64,000 nt of DNA from Symbiodinium natans. Taxonomy: Eukaryota > Sar > Dinophyceae > Suessiales > Symbiodiniaceae. Where the stretch lies: contig CAJNDS010002368.1 in the NCBI GenBank assembly GCA_905221605.1, positions 990,011-1,054,010 of the forward strand, written 5' to 3'. Below the pieces are notes generated by a model that saw nothing but the letters and a program-made list of their open reading frames with translations, made no database searches and had not been told where the DNA came from. Of this stretch, positions 1 to 10,889 are shown piece by piece. The translations under genes were made by a program, and so were the position numbers. Each line of letters begins with the position of its first letter. Position 1 is the stretch's first letter.

Positions 1-359
1 AGAATTTCCCATATGACGATGAGGGTACCCCTTTCGGGGTTGCTTGCTTGCTTTTGAAGGAAACCTAGCACCAAGAAAAGGGCAGAAAGGGCACCACTGG
101 GCAACCGAGTGTCGCAGCTTCAAGTCTAGGGTGTAGGATTTGGGGTTTCGGGTCTAGGGTATCATACACCCCTGCACCACCGAGCACTGCATGGTGACTG
201 GCCCCTTCGATAAACGCCGTAGTGCGACAGGGGCATCGCGAGAGTGTGCCATGATGGTTCCACTGGGAGCTCTCTTTCAAGCAAGTAGGTGGCTCCCATG
301 CTGTTCGGGGGTTGTAAGTTTAAGGCTTCAGAGGGTGTGGTGGGTTGGAGCCGATTAAG

Positions 360-835
360 CCCTCTGAATCAAACTCTGACCACCCCCCCAACCCCCCCCC
401 TCAAAAAATGTCCTCGACCCTAAGCTCGAAACTGCCCTAAACTCGAAGCCCCAATGCCCTAGACCAACACCCACGCCCAAACAACCCTGTTGCGCGGGGG
501 GGCTTTAAGCGCAGCTGCTTCCACCACTACTACTTGCAGCTTCATGGGTAGTTCTAAGTAGGGTTCTAGGTACCCTAAGCAAGGCTAGAAGTAAAATTAC
601 CTTATAACCTTTTTTAACCACCGAAACCCAACCCCAAACCCTACACCCGAAAGCCTGAACCCTAAACTTTCGGTTCCAAAGGGCATAGTCTGAGGCCAGC
701 TCCCTAAACCCATCCCCAAACCCGAAAACCCCTAAAGCCGAAACCCCATACGAAATCCGAAACCCTAACCACGCCCAAAGCCCCAAAGCCCGAAAAATCC
801 CGAAGCCCCCGGCCTCAGGCTCGGGTTGGGATTGC
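360..835. repeat. Degenerate telomere-like C-rich block
   Basis: The plus strand carries many imperfect copies of CCCTAAA, CCCCAAA and CCCGAAA spaced by a few bases. This is the C-rich strand of a plant-type telomere repeat, much mutated. No credible gene lies in 1-2200; short open frames here translate to low-complexity protein. It is internal sequence or subtelomere, not a terminal array. Confidence 0.6.
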
Positions 836-884
836 TCAGCAGCCTCTTGGAGGCGTAGGGCAGGGCAACCTGCCGGGGGTGGAA

Positions 885-1300
885 GGCGGGGGGTTAGGGG
901 TTTTGGTGCGTTTTGGTGCGTTTTGGGTTTTGGTGGGTTTTGGCGGGTTTTAGTAGTTTTTGGTTGGTTTTGGTTGGTTTTGGTGGGTCTTGGTGGGTCT
1001 TGGTGGGTTTTGGTGGGTTTTGGTGGGTTTTGCTGGGTTTTGGTGGGTTTTGCTGGGTTTTGGCGTCTTTCGGTTTGGGTGGGTTTACATGGGCTGCGGT
1101 GGGTTTAGCTGTAGTTTAGCTTGTTTTCGGTAGGCTTCGGTGGGCATCGGTAGGTTTGACTGGGTTTCGGTGGGCTTGAGTGGGTTTAGGCGGGCTTGGG
1201 TGGGTTTTGGTGGGCTCAGGTGGGCTTAGGTGGGGATAGGCGGGCTTGGGTGGGTTCAGGGGGTGGGGGTTTAGCTTTAGGCTTCGGTTTAGGGTTGGGG
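885..1300. repeat. G-rich GGTTTTGGTGGG tandem block
   Basis: Imperfect tandem copies of GGTTTTGGTGGG and GGTTTTGGCGGG, drifting into GGGCTTAGGTGGG after about 1190. The G-rich strand is the plus strand, opposite to the block before it. Runs of three or more G at short spacing make G-quadruplex formation plausible. The W/G/F/V-rich peptides read from it are a by-product of the repeat. Confidence 0.65.
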
Positions 1301-1639
1301 CTCAGTATGAGTTTAATGCGTCAGCCACGTGCCACCAACTGTCCGGGGTATGCGAGGCAGCCTGGACGTCATATGTGTTTGGCCCCGAGTTGCGCAAATC
1401 TGTTGAGGCGGTCGGGCGGTGCGCCAGTCATCTTGACATGAGTGCTTGGCGATGCAAGCTTTTGCCGTAATTGCTGCACTGACCACATGCATAGTCGGAT
1501 ACGGGGTTTGGGGCTTGGAGGTTGGGGGTTGATGCAGGGTTTAGGGCTTAGGCCTTGAGGGGTCAGGGAGTTAGGTTTGGATCGAAAACATCTCTCCACC
1601 TAGCCCCTGCACACTGGAGGCTTTGCCTTAAACCCGAAG

Positions 1640-1790
1640 CCTTAAACTCCTCAACCCTAAAACCATAAACACCCTAAACTCCCCTGAAACGTTCAACCCC
1701 TGAACCTAAACCCTAAACCCTAAACTACCCTAAACCCTGAACCCTAAACCCCAAACCCTAAACCCTGAACCCGAAGCCAAAAGCCTGACA
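1640..1790. repeat. Telomere-like CCCTAAA tract
   Basis: Near-perfect CCCTAAA units mixed with CCCTGAA and CCCGAAG, C-rich strand on plus. Confidence 0.7.
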
Positions 1791-1869
1791 AAGCTCCGGG
1801 CCTCAATGATGCTGAAGTCAGGGTTCAGGCACCTCAGACGCGGAGACTGCTTGCTTGGAGGTTCATGGG

Positions 1870-2010
1870 CAGTTTTAAGTGGGGTTTAAGGTTTGGGGTT
1901 TGGGGTTTAGGGGTTTGGGGTTTAGGGTTTAGGGTTTAGGGTTTAGGGCTTAGGGTTTTAGGTTTTAGGGTTTAGGGTTTTAGGGTTTAGGGTTTAGGGT
2001 TTAGGGCCCA
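1870..2010. repeat. Telomere-like TTTAGGG tract in the opposite orientation
   Basis: Perfect and near-perfect TTTAGGG units, G-rich strand on plus. It faces the C-rich tract ending near 1790, so the two form an inverted pair separated by about 80 bp. Confidence 0.75.
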
Positions 2011-2058
2011 CCCACCCATTGGATCCCACAACATTATGATTTTTTTCGCTTTAACCTT

Positions 2059-2138
2059 AATGGAAAACCGCGGTGTTTCAATGGAAAAACCGCGAAGTTT
2101 CAATGGAAAACTGCGAAGTTTCAATGGAAAAACGCGAA
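2059..2138. repeat. 22-bp tandem repeat, about four copies
   Basis: Units of the form TTTCAATGGAAAAACCGCGA repeat with one- or two-base changes between the telomere-like tract and the spliced-leader relic. No coding function is visible. Confidence 0.7.
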
Positions 2139-2239
2139 TCATTAGCCGTTAAATATACATAGGTTAGACAGTGTTTAGGGTTTAGGGTTTGTCTAGGGTT
2201 GCGGAGATGTAAGTGGATGTAGAAGAGGGTTGAAACAAC

Positions 2240-2259
2240 CCGTTATGCTTTGGCTCAAG
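2240..2259 (+). other. Spliced-leader relic (dinoflagellate-type)
   Basis: The 20 bases begin CCGT and end TTTGGCTCAAG, matching the first four and the last eleven bases of the conserved 22-nt dinoflagellate spliced leader; only the middle five to six bases differ. An ATG follows immediately at 2260. Such relics in genomic DNA are known to arise when trans-spliced mRNA is copied back into the genome. The match was made from memory of the leader sequence. Confidence 0.6.
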
Positions 2260-4302
2260 ATGGCCGGAAGAGCCGTCAGCAAGGTGAAAGGAAAAGATGT
2301 GCCCTCTGGCAGCACGGAAGCGCACACCGTTGCTGTTAGAATCTGACAGCGGGGCCAATGAGGCAACTGTAGTGACTGGGCCACCAATGGCAGAGGCCTT
2401 GGAGCCAAAGGATCCCACAGGTGCCATTGAGGAGTGCGCTGCGGAAGAGGATACAGCGGATCGGGCTGCGCATCAGGAAACTCCACCCGCTGGCAATTTG
2501 CAGGAAGTCGACACCGTGCAGGTTGTTACAGCTGGCGGGTGGTACTGGAAAAGAAGGAAGTCCCTGGATCTGTCTCTTCTGGACACAATGGTGCCCTTTC
2601 AAAAACGAAGGAGGAGGAGCAGAGGGATTCCGATGTTCGAGAAAAAGGAGCTGTATTCGAGGATTTTGGATCTGTTCATTCTGATCGCAACGACGGCCTT
2701 TGCGTGGGGAGGAGAAGGAGCAGAGGAGTCAAGATGATAAAAGGAGGAGGCTATACAGCACTGAGAGGAGACGATTCTGGACCTATTCTTTCTGAGCGCA
2801 ACGACGGCCTCTCCACTGGGGAGGAAAAGGAGCAGAGGAATCTTGATGGAAAAAAGGATGGAGTTGATATTGATATTGCAGCCAGAGCCAATGCGGCCAA
2901 GGACTACTCCAGTGCGGAGGAGCATATTGCTGCTGGAGCCAACGCGGCCAAGGACTCCTCCAACGTGGAGGGACATATTGCAGCTGGGGCCAACGCGGCC
3001 AAGGACTACGCCAACGCGGAGGAACATATTGCTGCTGGAGTCAATGCGGCCAAGGACTACTCGAATGCGGAGGAACGTGGAGCCAATGAGTTAAGGATTC
3101 CTCAAATGTGGAGCTGAACCCAATGGGGGTAAAGATTCTTCCAACGCGGAGGAATATCCTGGACCTGGAGAGTGTTTTTCAGGTACGGTGGAATCAAAAA
3201 CTGAGTGCGGCGGTGAACCTTCTGGAACGGAAACGGATGATGCCAAGGATACGGCGCAGAGTTCTGGTTTGGAAGCACCTGGAGGACCCAATGTGGGTAC
3301 TCGACCCAATGTGGTCATCAATTCTCCTAAGGATGAAGAAGATCTGAAGCCTGGAGATGTAGTGAACGGTTACGTCGTGTCAATCAGCAGCGACATTGTG
3401 CGGGTGTGTCTTTATGAGGGAAGAGATGTCCTTTTGCAGATTGATGATGAGTACAAAGGCCAGATCTGCTGGGGAGATAAAATGTTGGGCATGCGTGTGG
3501 AGGGGTTCGATGCCGATGGGAACCTTCTGCTGTCCATTCGAAATCCCGAGCTGACGAACGTTCACGGTGGAACTGCCGCTGGGGGGTATTTGGCGCGAAT
3601 AGAGGCACGATGACGGGTCCGAATGGGGGCACAATGATTGGCGCGAATCGGAGCGCTATGATTGATGGGCCCGAATGGGGGCATGATGGTTGCCGCGAAT
3701 GGAGGGGCGATGATGGGCCCGAGTGGGGGCACGATGGTTGGCGCGATTGGGGTCGCTATGACTGGCAGTCATCTGGAGGATGGTTGCAATGTTCACAGGG
3801 GGAAAAGGAAAAGGACAAGGACAAGAACTACTATGGAGAAAAATCTCCTCAGTTCTGAAGGAAAATGGAATTCCTGATGCTTGATTGAAGAATGGACGAA
3901 AAGGATTCTGGACGCTGAGAGTCTGGAAAGTTTGGAGTATCTTGCAGAAGATAAAAGGAAGTTGCGGGCGATGGCTGAACGTATCCAGCCATGTCGCATT
4001 TTTAGAAGAGGACACTGCTCCTGGGGGACAGATGTAAGTGAGGCGTCGGTAACGGCAATGTTGCGCCCACCTGTTCCTGCGGCGCCGCAGAGTTTCGGAA
4101 CAAATACAACTATGGAAAAGGAGGTTCAAAGGGGACTTCCGCTGGCACTAAAGATCGTGTGTGCTGGCACTACAACAATGGTTACTGCAGATACGGCGAT
4201 GATTGCCGCTATGGTCACACCAAGGAAGAGCTTGCCCTGCAGAATCATCGTGAAACAGGTAGGGTACTGGACGATGGGGCAAGCAACTCTCGAGGTTTTT
4301 GA
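2260..4302 (+). pseudogene. Frame-broken S1-domain / CCCH zinc-finger gene copy
   Basis: Reading starts at the ATG at 2260 and stops at TGA 2344. Coding character then alternates between two plus frames, with shifts near 2340, 2540, 3080-3115, 3610, 3880 and 4025, ending at TGA 4300-4302. Visible parts in order are a charged N-terminal region, three imperfect ~100-bp repeats (about 2560-2860), five ~60-bp repeats, an S1-like RNA-binding fold at about 3346-3560 (core LKPGDVVNGYVV ... DVLLQIDDEYKGQI), a Trp/Gly/Asp repeat with alternating WGHDGWR-like units (3610-3770), a Lys/Asp-rich stretch, and two CCCH fingers. Finger 1 (3992-4045) needs one added G in a G run to read CSWGDRCK, and its final His is Asn. 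Finger 2 (4162-4218) is intact, C-x7-C-x5-C-x3-H. S1 and CCCH modules bind RNA, so the parent was probably an RNA-processing or translation factor. It could be functional only if the frameshifts are sequencing errors. Confidence 0.65.
2881..3160 (+). repeat. 60-bp coding tandem repeat (GANAAKDYSNAEEHIAA type)
   Basis: About five copies of a 20-residue unit, alternating an Ala-rich half and an acidic half, within the S1/CCCH gene copy. The first four stay in one frame. The last one or two are displaced by two small indels near 3080-3115, after which the same motif (GGKDSSNAEE) resumes in the S1 frame. Confidence 0.75.
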
Positions 4303-4329
4303 CTCCAAGGGCTGATAGGCGACGTCGAC

Positions 4330-4500
4330 ATCTGTCGAAGCTTGCGCAACGTGGACAGCGGGCTTAAATCCCGACAAGAAAACCAAAACAGGGTCGAGCC
4401 CCGACAAGAATGCCAAGCGCAATGCCTGACAAGAACGCGAAGCAGAAAGGGTGACAAGAGTGCCAGGCGCAACGCCTGACAAGCATGCCTCAGCAATTGT
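4330..4500. repeat. Tandem repeat with GACAAGAATGCCAAGCGCAA-like units
   Basis: About eight loosely conserved ~20-bp units, each built around GACAAGA followed by GCCAGGCGCAA or a variant. It follows the stop codon of the S1/CCCH copy and has no evident coding role. Confidence 0.6.
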
Positions 4501-4631
4501 GAATGTTTTCTGCCGGCGGAGGTCCCGGCTTCTGAGTGCCTCTAGTGGCCTACCACAGCGCCCTGAACGACAGCCGAAAGGCCTAAAAAACCCAAATCTC
4601 ATGGAATCCCGACGCAAGGCATAGGATTGAG

Positions 4632-4730
4632 GCTTTAGACGAGTCTTTAGACGAGTTTTGAGACGAGTCTTTAGACTTCTAGTGATGCTAGTGTGACGCT
4701 AGTGTCTCCCAGTGCTTCTAATGATTCTAA
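4632..4730. repeat. Short TTTAGACGAGTC and TTCTAATGA repeats
   Basis: Three to four copies of a 12-bp TTTAGACGAG unit, followed by diverged TGATGCTAGTG / TTCTAATG units. The stretch from here to about 5770 has no supported gene; it holds short open frames of mixed composition and scattered CCCTAAA-like words near 5310. Confidence 0.5.
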
Positions 4731-5774
4731 TGCTTCGGCCTGGATCTGACACCAACAACAGGGCGTCGAGCAAAACATGCATTAAGGAGGATATCCTGAA
4801 GTTGTTGGTGAGCGCTGCCGCCGGAAGGAAAAAGTGAAACGGGCCACCTCAGATTCAAAAGTCGTAGCCGGGCTCCGTGCCCTCCCGTGGCACGCGGTCG
4901 ATTCCAAGATGAACACGTTTGCGTGCTTACACCGGGGCCAGGCACGGACCAAAATGTCGGGATGCGTGTACTTGATTCAGTCAAACACCTGGACAGCCAA
5001 TCAAAGCCTTGTTCTTCACTTGTCCATGTTGAAAATCACTTAGACTTCAGTCCCCCGACATCCCTAGCACCCTATTTCGGTGAACCAGTTTTTTAGCAAT
5101 GACAACCTAGCAACGAACCCTAAAGTACTGCATAGCTTGCCTCCTGTCCCCCGTCCCCCAGCCAAGTCCTCCATGTCCGTCCACACGAGTTGCGGTGGCT
5201 TGGCCATGCTTGGCCTTGCAAGAAGAGCTTCTTTTTTTGTCATTGGCAGTGAAACCACTGTAAGAACCTGATGTGACGGTCTCGCGATTTGGTGTTTGAA
5301 CTAAATCCCTAAACCCTGCAAACCCTGTAAAGGCTGCAAACTGCTGAATCACCCAAGCTGCTCAACTGAGCCAAATCCCCGTGAGCCGAGCCAAAATCTA
5401 AGTAGAGCTTCAGGTTTAAGACGTGGGATTTAGGGTTCAGTGCTTCGCCTACTAGGGACACCTTGTATAAAAGAAAGCAGGGCCTTGGGGAAAGCTTCCG
5501 GGTGCGAGGTTCTGTTGGGTTGAAGGGTGACGGCTGACGGCTTTAGCGCTCAGGGATGTTCCTTGGTGCTGTACATCCTATAAACCCTATAGACCCTATG
5601 GACCCTCCAAACCCTGTGACCCTAAAAGCCTTCTCAGCCTTCAATGTGAACACCGCGAAAAAAATTACAACGGGGCCCAGGCTGTCCGCGCAACCACAAA
5701 CGACGGCGGCGGACCGCTGGAAGACCCAACAGGCGGTCGATTTGAGCAGGCGCTAGTGCTGCAGGTTAGGGGTT

Positions 5775-6290
5775 GATTTTTTGGGCGCGCGGGGGATGTG
5801 CAGGGTACGTGCGGGGGATGTGCGGCAGCCCTTTGGGAGGCGCCTGAAAAATTCACAGAAAAAGGGTTCATTTTAGGGGTTGATATTTGGGTGTGCGGGG
5901 GATGCGCGGGTGATGCGTGGGGGATGTGCGGGGGATGTGCGGGGGATGCGCGGTAGCCCTTTGGGAGGCACCTGAAAAATTCACAGAAAAAGGGTTCATG
6001 TGCGTGGGGGATGCGCAGGAGCCCTTTGGGAAGCACCTGAAAAACTCACGGGGGATGTGGGGGGGGATGCGCGGGGGATGCGCGGAGGATGTGCGGGACG
6101 TGCGGGGGATGTGGGGGGGATGCGCCGGGCGCCTTTGGAGGCACCTGAAAAATTCACAGAAAAGGGGTTCATTTTATAAGGGGTTGATTTTTTGGGCGCG
6201 TGGGGGATGTGCGGGGGGTGTGTGGGGGATGCACGGGAGCCCTTTGGGAAGCACCTGAGAAAATTCACATAACAAAGGTTCATTCTGCCA
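5775..6290. repeat. Satellite of ~100-150 bp, about five copies
   Basis: Each copy combines a variable GCGGGGGATGTGCGGG stretch with a conserved tail reading GCCCTTTGGGAGGCACCTGA, then an A-rich AAAATTCACAGAAAAAGGG motif. Copy lengths differ because the GGGGGATG part expands. Protein frames across it are artefacts of the repeat. Confidence 0.8.
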
Positions 6291-6582
6291 CTTCTGGAAC
6301 TATACTACACTAAATCTGCGCCAGCGACAAAGAGTATGCCTGCAAAAAAACGGAGTCCGCTGATTCACGGAGGATGCGGTTGCTTCGAAGAGGTTGGCAT
6401 CTGGAAGTGGTGGAGAAGTTAGGCTTCCTCAGAGCGACAAATCAAGATGTATTGGTTCACCGGCGCAACACCTGAAGAAGGAGACGCCAGAGAAGAGTCG
6501 AGAGAAAGCTACGACAAGTGTGGCTGGGTCCTAGTTCTCGCTATCTTTGCCTCCACAGCAGACGCTTCGGCCCCGGCGTCCT

Positions 6583-6709
<127 letters not shown>

Positions 6710-6813
6710 TCTCTTTCTGTCTGTACAATTCTCGCTGCTCCAGCCTCCGCGTACAAGCCCAAGTAGTCCTTCTCCTCCCGTCACGAAAATGGAATAACAC
6801 CCACCAGCGAACA

Positions 6814-6814
6814 A

Positions 6815-6846
<32 letters not shown>

Positions 6847-7053
6847 ACATTTTCCTCCCGATACCACCCACCAGCGAACAAACAAACAAACAAACACACA
6901 CACACACACACCCACACACACACACACACAACACACGCACACACGCACGCACGCACACACACACGCACACACACGCACACACACCAACACACACCAACAC
7001 ACACCAACACACACAAACACACACAAACACACACACACACACACAAACACACA

Positions 7054-7145
<92 letters not shown>

Positions 7146-7344
7146 AACACCCACACACACACACACCAACACCAACACACACACACACACAACACAACAA
7201 CACACACACACACAACACACACACACACACACACAACACACACACACACACAACACCAACACACCACACACACACAACCACACCACACACACACAACACC
7301 AAACACACACACACACACAACACACCAACACACACACACACACA
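6814..7344. repeat. Compound (AC)n microsatellite
   Basis: Over 500 bp of AC dinucleotides interrupted by AACA, CACACCA and GCACAC variants, with a pure core at about 7047-7144. The long His/Thr and Cys/Val open frames across it are repeat artefacts. Confidence 0.97.
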
Positions 7345-7437
7345 CTCTCACACTCTCACACTCTCACACTCTCACACTCTCACACTCTCACACTCTCACA
7401 CTCTCACACTCTCACACTCTCACACTCTCACACTCAC
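7345..7437. repeat. 8-bp ACTCTCAC tandem repeat
   Basis: About eleven perfect copies of ACTCTCAC adjoining the AC tract. It probably arose from the neighbouring AC and CT motifs. Confidence 0.9.
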
Positions 7438-7960
7438 ATTCACACCCAAGCACGTCACCTCCCTTGGGGACATACCCCGTTCTACCTGACGGTGAGTTGT
7501 CTGTGCTGGATTCAGACCCAAGCCAGGGGTCGTCAAGTTCATCGACTTCCCCAGTGCGACTGTAGTCCCTTCAGAAGTATTGAGATTGCCGATGACTGTT
7601 GTCCCAGCGGTGGAACCTCGGTTCGGTGGGTTGCCCTCGCTCGCTGGGTTGCTGAAGTAGTCGGCACCAAAAAAAGTGCTGTCGAGTGAGGGTTCTGCTA
7701 ATGCAGGCAAATGTCCCGCTGCCTGCGAGTACTCATCATCACCGCGCCTTGGGGCGATCAAGTGTGATGACAATCTTGCCAAACTGTCGGGAGGGCTGGA
7801 GGATATGTCCTCAATGACTCAAGTCAAACCAGCTTTGTTCTTTTTGTTCAATGATGACGGCAGGCCGAAGCCAATCGTTGCTGCTGGCCAATCCGTAATG
7901 TGCATCCCTTGCCCTGCGCAATCGGACGCCGAACTAAGACAGTTGGTATTGTCCTTAACG
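7438..7960 (-). pseudogene. Exon-like minus-strand fragments
   Basis: A frame open for 120 codons (7420-7782) contains protein-like sequence such as GDDEYSQAAGHLPALAEPSL. Immediately upstream in the same frame, after an in-frame TGA, comes VIEDISSSPPDSLARL preceded by ITDWPAATIGFGLPSSL. The plus strand is also open here, so strand choice rests on agreement with neighbouring fragments. It may be the 3' end of the large minus-strand gene. No domain recognised. Confidence 0.3.
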
Positions 7961-8035
7961 CCCTTGGGCCACAGCTATGTCAGCTACGTCAGTCGATGAT
8001 CAAGCAGGGGTCTGCTGGTCTGCTTCCGACCCTCT

Positions 8036-8338
8036 TTAGACGAGGTGCTCAGACACTACCTCGTACTGCTCATCTGCCTTTGTCATCTCCAGGCGGCTTG
8101 TTTGCAACGGCTTCGTCTGCTTGATGCAATACCTAAGGAGATGGTACACATCACCAGCGCATAGAAATGTACAGTGATGCTGTAGATGTAGATGGTGCAA
8201 GACTAGGATACTGAGGCAGACTGAGGCAGGATGCAGAATCTGCAGTTGAGCCGTAGCTCTCGTGTCGTCATGCTTCATTTGCAGACCTTGGCTCTCTTCA
8301 ATGACTTTCTGAGAGTTCCAATGTACTATTGATGTCAT
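8036..8338 (-). CDS. Exon-like segment of large minus-strand gene
   Basis: A 100-codon open frame with strongly protein-like, helix-rich composition, including SQKVIEESQGLQMKHDDTRA near the start and TKADEQYEVVSEHLV at the end. No family recognised. The alternating polar/leucine pattern fits the armadillo/HEAT-like character of the other minus-strand exons. Splice borders were not resolved. Confidence 0.45.
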   Translation of the reverse strand: MTSIVHWNSQKVIEESQGLQMKHDDTRATAQLQILHPASVCLSILVLHHLHLQHHCTFLCAGDVYHLLRYCIKQTKPLQTSRLEMTKADEQYEVVSEHLV

Positions 8339-8865
8339 GTCCTGTGTCCAAGTCCTTCTCTCAGCTTCCGGCGAATTGTTGGATCCTGTGACTTTTTCAG
8401 ATCGCCCCTGATCCTTTGCTCACTGACGGTGATGACGAAGGCAAAGTAAGCCCAACCCTTGTGGTTCAAGATGTTCTTGATTGTCCTGAGCAGAGGACTC
8501 ATTTTGTGCCGCAGGGCGAATCCAAGAATTCAAGGTCTAAGCTCACATCTGCGTTCCTGCATGTGGCTTGCCAAAATGCCTGAGTCATCCTACCAGTAGG
8601 TCCTAGGTTTGTTAGCTGTTAGTGTTTATGCGAGCGGCGTGCACCGTTCCTGCGGCATCCTGTGCCCAAACTGGTAGAGCACGCAATGGCACGCAAGGCA
8701 AGGGGATTTGGGAGCACAATCCCACACCCTCAAGGCCACGGCAGCCTCCCGCCCATGCAACTTATGCGCTTGGGAGCCCAAGCCTTTGACAGTAGCAACT
8801 CCGCGTGCAAAGGGAAGTCAGTGGTCTTTCACGGTATTCCAACGTTTGTTGTCAGGTCTCGGCCC

Positions 8866-9084
8866 TCAATTTTCAGTACCCTGCTGGGCCATTCGCAGAA
8901 TCAGATCTTCATGACAATGTGGGGCATCTGCTAAGATATGTTCAACACTTGTGCGAAGTCTCTCAAGTGGCTTTTTTGGACCAAGCGACTGGTCGTTCTT
9001 GTCACGCCAGTCCCATGTTCGCGTTGCTCGCAGCTTGTAGTTCTGAATGCTTCGCTCCTCGCGGTAGCGAGCGTAGAAGGCCAT
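8866..9084 (-). CDS. Exon-like segment of large minus-strand gene
   Basis: A 72-codon frame begins MAFYARYREERSIQNYKL and contains TSVEHILADAPHCHEDLIL. Charged and helical composition argue for real coding sequence. The same frame looks coding beyond its stop (RPDNKRWNTVKDH), so the stop may be a mutation or sit in an intron. Function unknown. Confidence 0.45.
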   Translation of the reverse strand: MAFYARYREERSIQNYKLRATRTWDWRDKNDQSLGPKKPLERLRTSVEHILADAPHCHEDLILRMAQQGTEN

Positions 9085-9152
9085 GTCACCTCAAGTCTCC
9101 ACCTCTTGACTCTCACTCTGTCCACTCTGTCCATGCTTGTGTCACGCTGCAT

Positions 9153-9574
9153 TCACACGATGATCTCCGAAGGGGCCCCCTGTTCTGCTGAGAGACCTTG
9201 CCGCCGCAGCAACTTGAAGGACGCCTCTATGGGAAGCCTGTCCTGTCGGCTGTGCCGATCTATTTTGCAAGTGATATGCAGTGATATGTGCAGTCGAGGG
9301 GATGCCAGCTGTGAATTCCGGCGAGCTGGAAATGAGCCACTCAACCCTCGAAGCATGTGCTCGCGATGACCTTCAACGCCGAATCCATCAACATGTTGAA
9401 ACGAAATACGCATAAACCCAAGTGCAAGTCAGAACCGGACTTGGAAACAGTCGTCATCCAAAGGGACTTACAGAAGGAATCGTGAGCACCTTCTGCGCTT
9501 GTTGCGAGTCCTTTCCATCCTTGACCGCCTGCGCCAGCTCCGTGTGGCTCATTGATGTCGAGAAGCAATCCCAT
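9153..9574 (-). CDS. Weak exon-like segments
   Basis: Two overlapping frames look partly coding: LPIEASFKLLRRQGLSAEQ at about 9160-9240, and FRFNMLMDSALKVIASTCFE at about 9345-9415. The intervening bases and 9600-10330 show no convincing gene, apart from a short CCCTAAA-like patch near 9610-9650. Confidence 0.25.
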
Positions 9575-10330
9575 TCGATCTTGAGGTCCACCTCATGCAG
9601 TCATGAATATCCTAAACTCCTAAACCCTAAACGGCCATAAACCCTAAATAGACGAACATGATACATCGTTCATGCCTCCGTGAAGGTTGACAAGTTGTCT
9701 TCTTTGGGCACCAGCTCGCCTTCACATCCTTGTCTGTCTTTGCCCAGAGCGAAAACGTGAAAGACCTGTCACTCCTGGAGTCCTGCCAGAGGGAGCAAGC
9801 TGCTGTCTGGATTTTCAGACCACATCGCCAGCCGCACAAACAGCCCCCAGACGGTCCCGGAAGACGGTCTGCGTCTCCTTGTGGGAACGATGACCATCGT
9901 CACTGCCTTGAACCGCTGGATTCAGATGCAAGGTAAGCAGTGTGTGTGTGGGCTCAGGCGATTCAGATGATTCAGCAAAGCTAAGGGAAGAATATTGACC
10001 AACATCTGATGTTGCCATGACGCTCTTCGTGAGGATGTGGCTGACAATCCGATAGTCGTGGCCTCGGAGGGGTGGGCTCGACCATGTGCGAAAGGGCTAT
10101 TGGGATGCATGAAGGAAGGTGTCAAGCCTTGTTGTCCTTACTCTGATTGGGAACAACTTGGCATAACTGTACCTTGTTTAGCAGAACACGGCCTTTCGTG
10201 AACATCCGGGCAGCTGAGGGAGCGGCTGGCCTTCAGCACATCTTGCTTCTTGCACTCTTTTCTGGGCATCTGCGGCCCCCAGGAATGCAGAAGGGTGTAC
10301 ATGACCTGATTGGCAAACTGGCAAAGTTCC

Positions 10331-10700
10331 CTAGCACGTCCTAATCGTTTCAAGCTGCTTGGCCGACGGCACGCCTAAACCATAGCGAACAGCAAGAGGC
10401 CAAATGCCGCCCCTACTGCTTATCACTTCTTGCAGCTCCGAAACTTCCACGACACGAGCATGCATCTTCCGATTGCATGTGTGCACCTGGCAATGGTCTT
10501 GAGAATTTGAGTGCTGTCGTGATCTCCTTTCATCGTGAGCTTGCGCGGGAGCGTATGGCTTCATTTTTGAAGTCAGGCGGCAATGTGGGCCATAGCATCG
10601 ATCAGGTTCGTGACATCTGTGTCCACATGGTCCAGCAGCGACATGTTGCGGGTGCCAGTATCCACCTCACAGAAGGTGCCGCATGCAGAAAGAAAATTGG
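10331..10700 (-). CDS. Two exon-like segments of large minus-strand gene
   Basis: The upstream segment (about 10574-10700) reads PNFLSACGTFCEVDTGTRNM and then LLDHVDTDVTNLIDAMAHIA. The downstream one (about 10331-10470) reads KMHARVVEVSELQEVISSR and GIWPLAVRYGLGVPSAKQLE. The first faintly resembles the cysteine-containing helix of IP3/ryanodine-receptor helical domains (FLxxLCxC-type), but this is a guess. They lie in different frames, so an intron or frameshift separates them. Confidence 0.5.
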
Positions 10701-10780
10701 GTCTTCATGCCCATCTGCCACTTCTGCAACAAAATGCTGCGCAGCATGAGCACATCTTCATGCTCTTCGGCTGAGAGAGA

Positions 10781-10885
10781 CGAGCGAGACAGAGAGAGAC
10801 AGAGAGGGAGGGAGGGAGAGCGCGAGGGAGAGAGAGAGGCAGAGCCAGAGAGGGAGAGAGAGAGAGGGAGCGAGAGAGAGCGAGA
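10781..10885. repeat. Degenerate (AG)n purine tract
   Basis: GAGAGA and GAGGGA repeats with CAG and GCG interruptions, about 100 bp. It sits between minus-strand exon-like segments and is probably intronic. Confidence 0.8.
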
Positions 10886-10889
10886 TCTG

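Noticed and set aside
913-1119. Gly/Phe/Trp-rich plus-strand open frames
   Set aside because: Translation of the GGTTTTGGTGGG repeat; no other coding signal.
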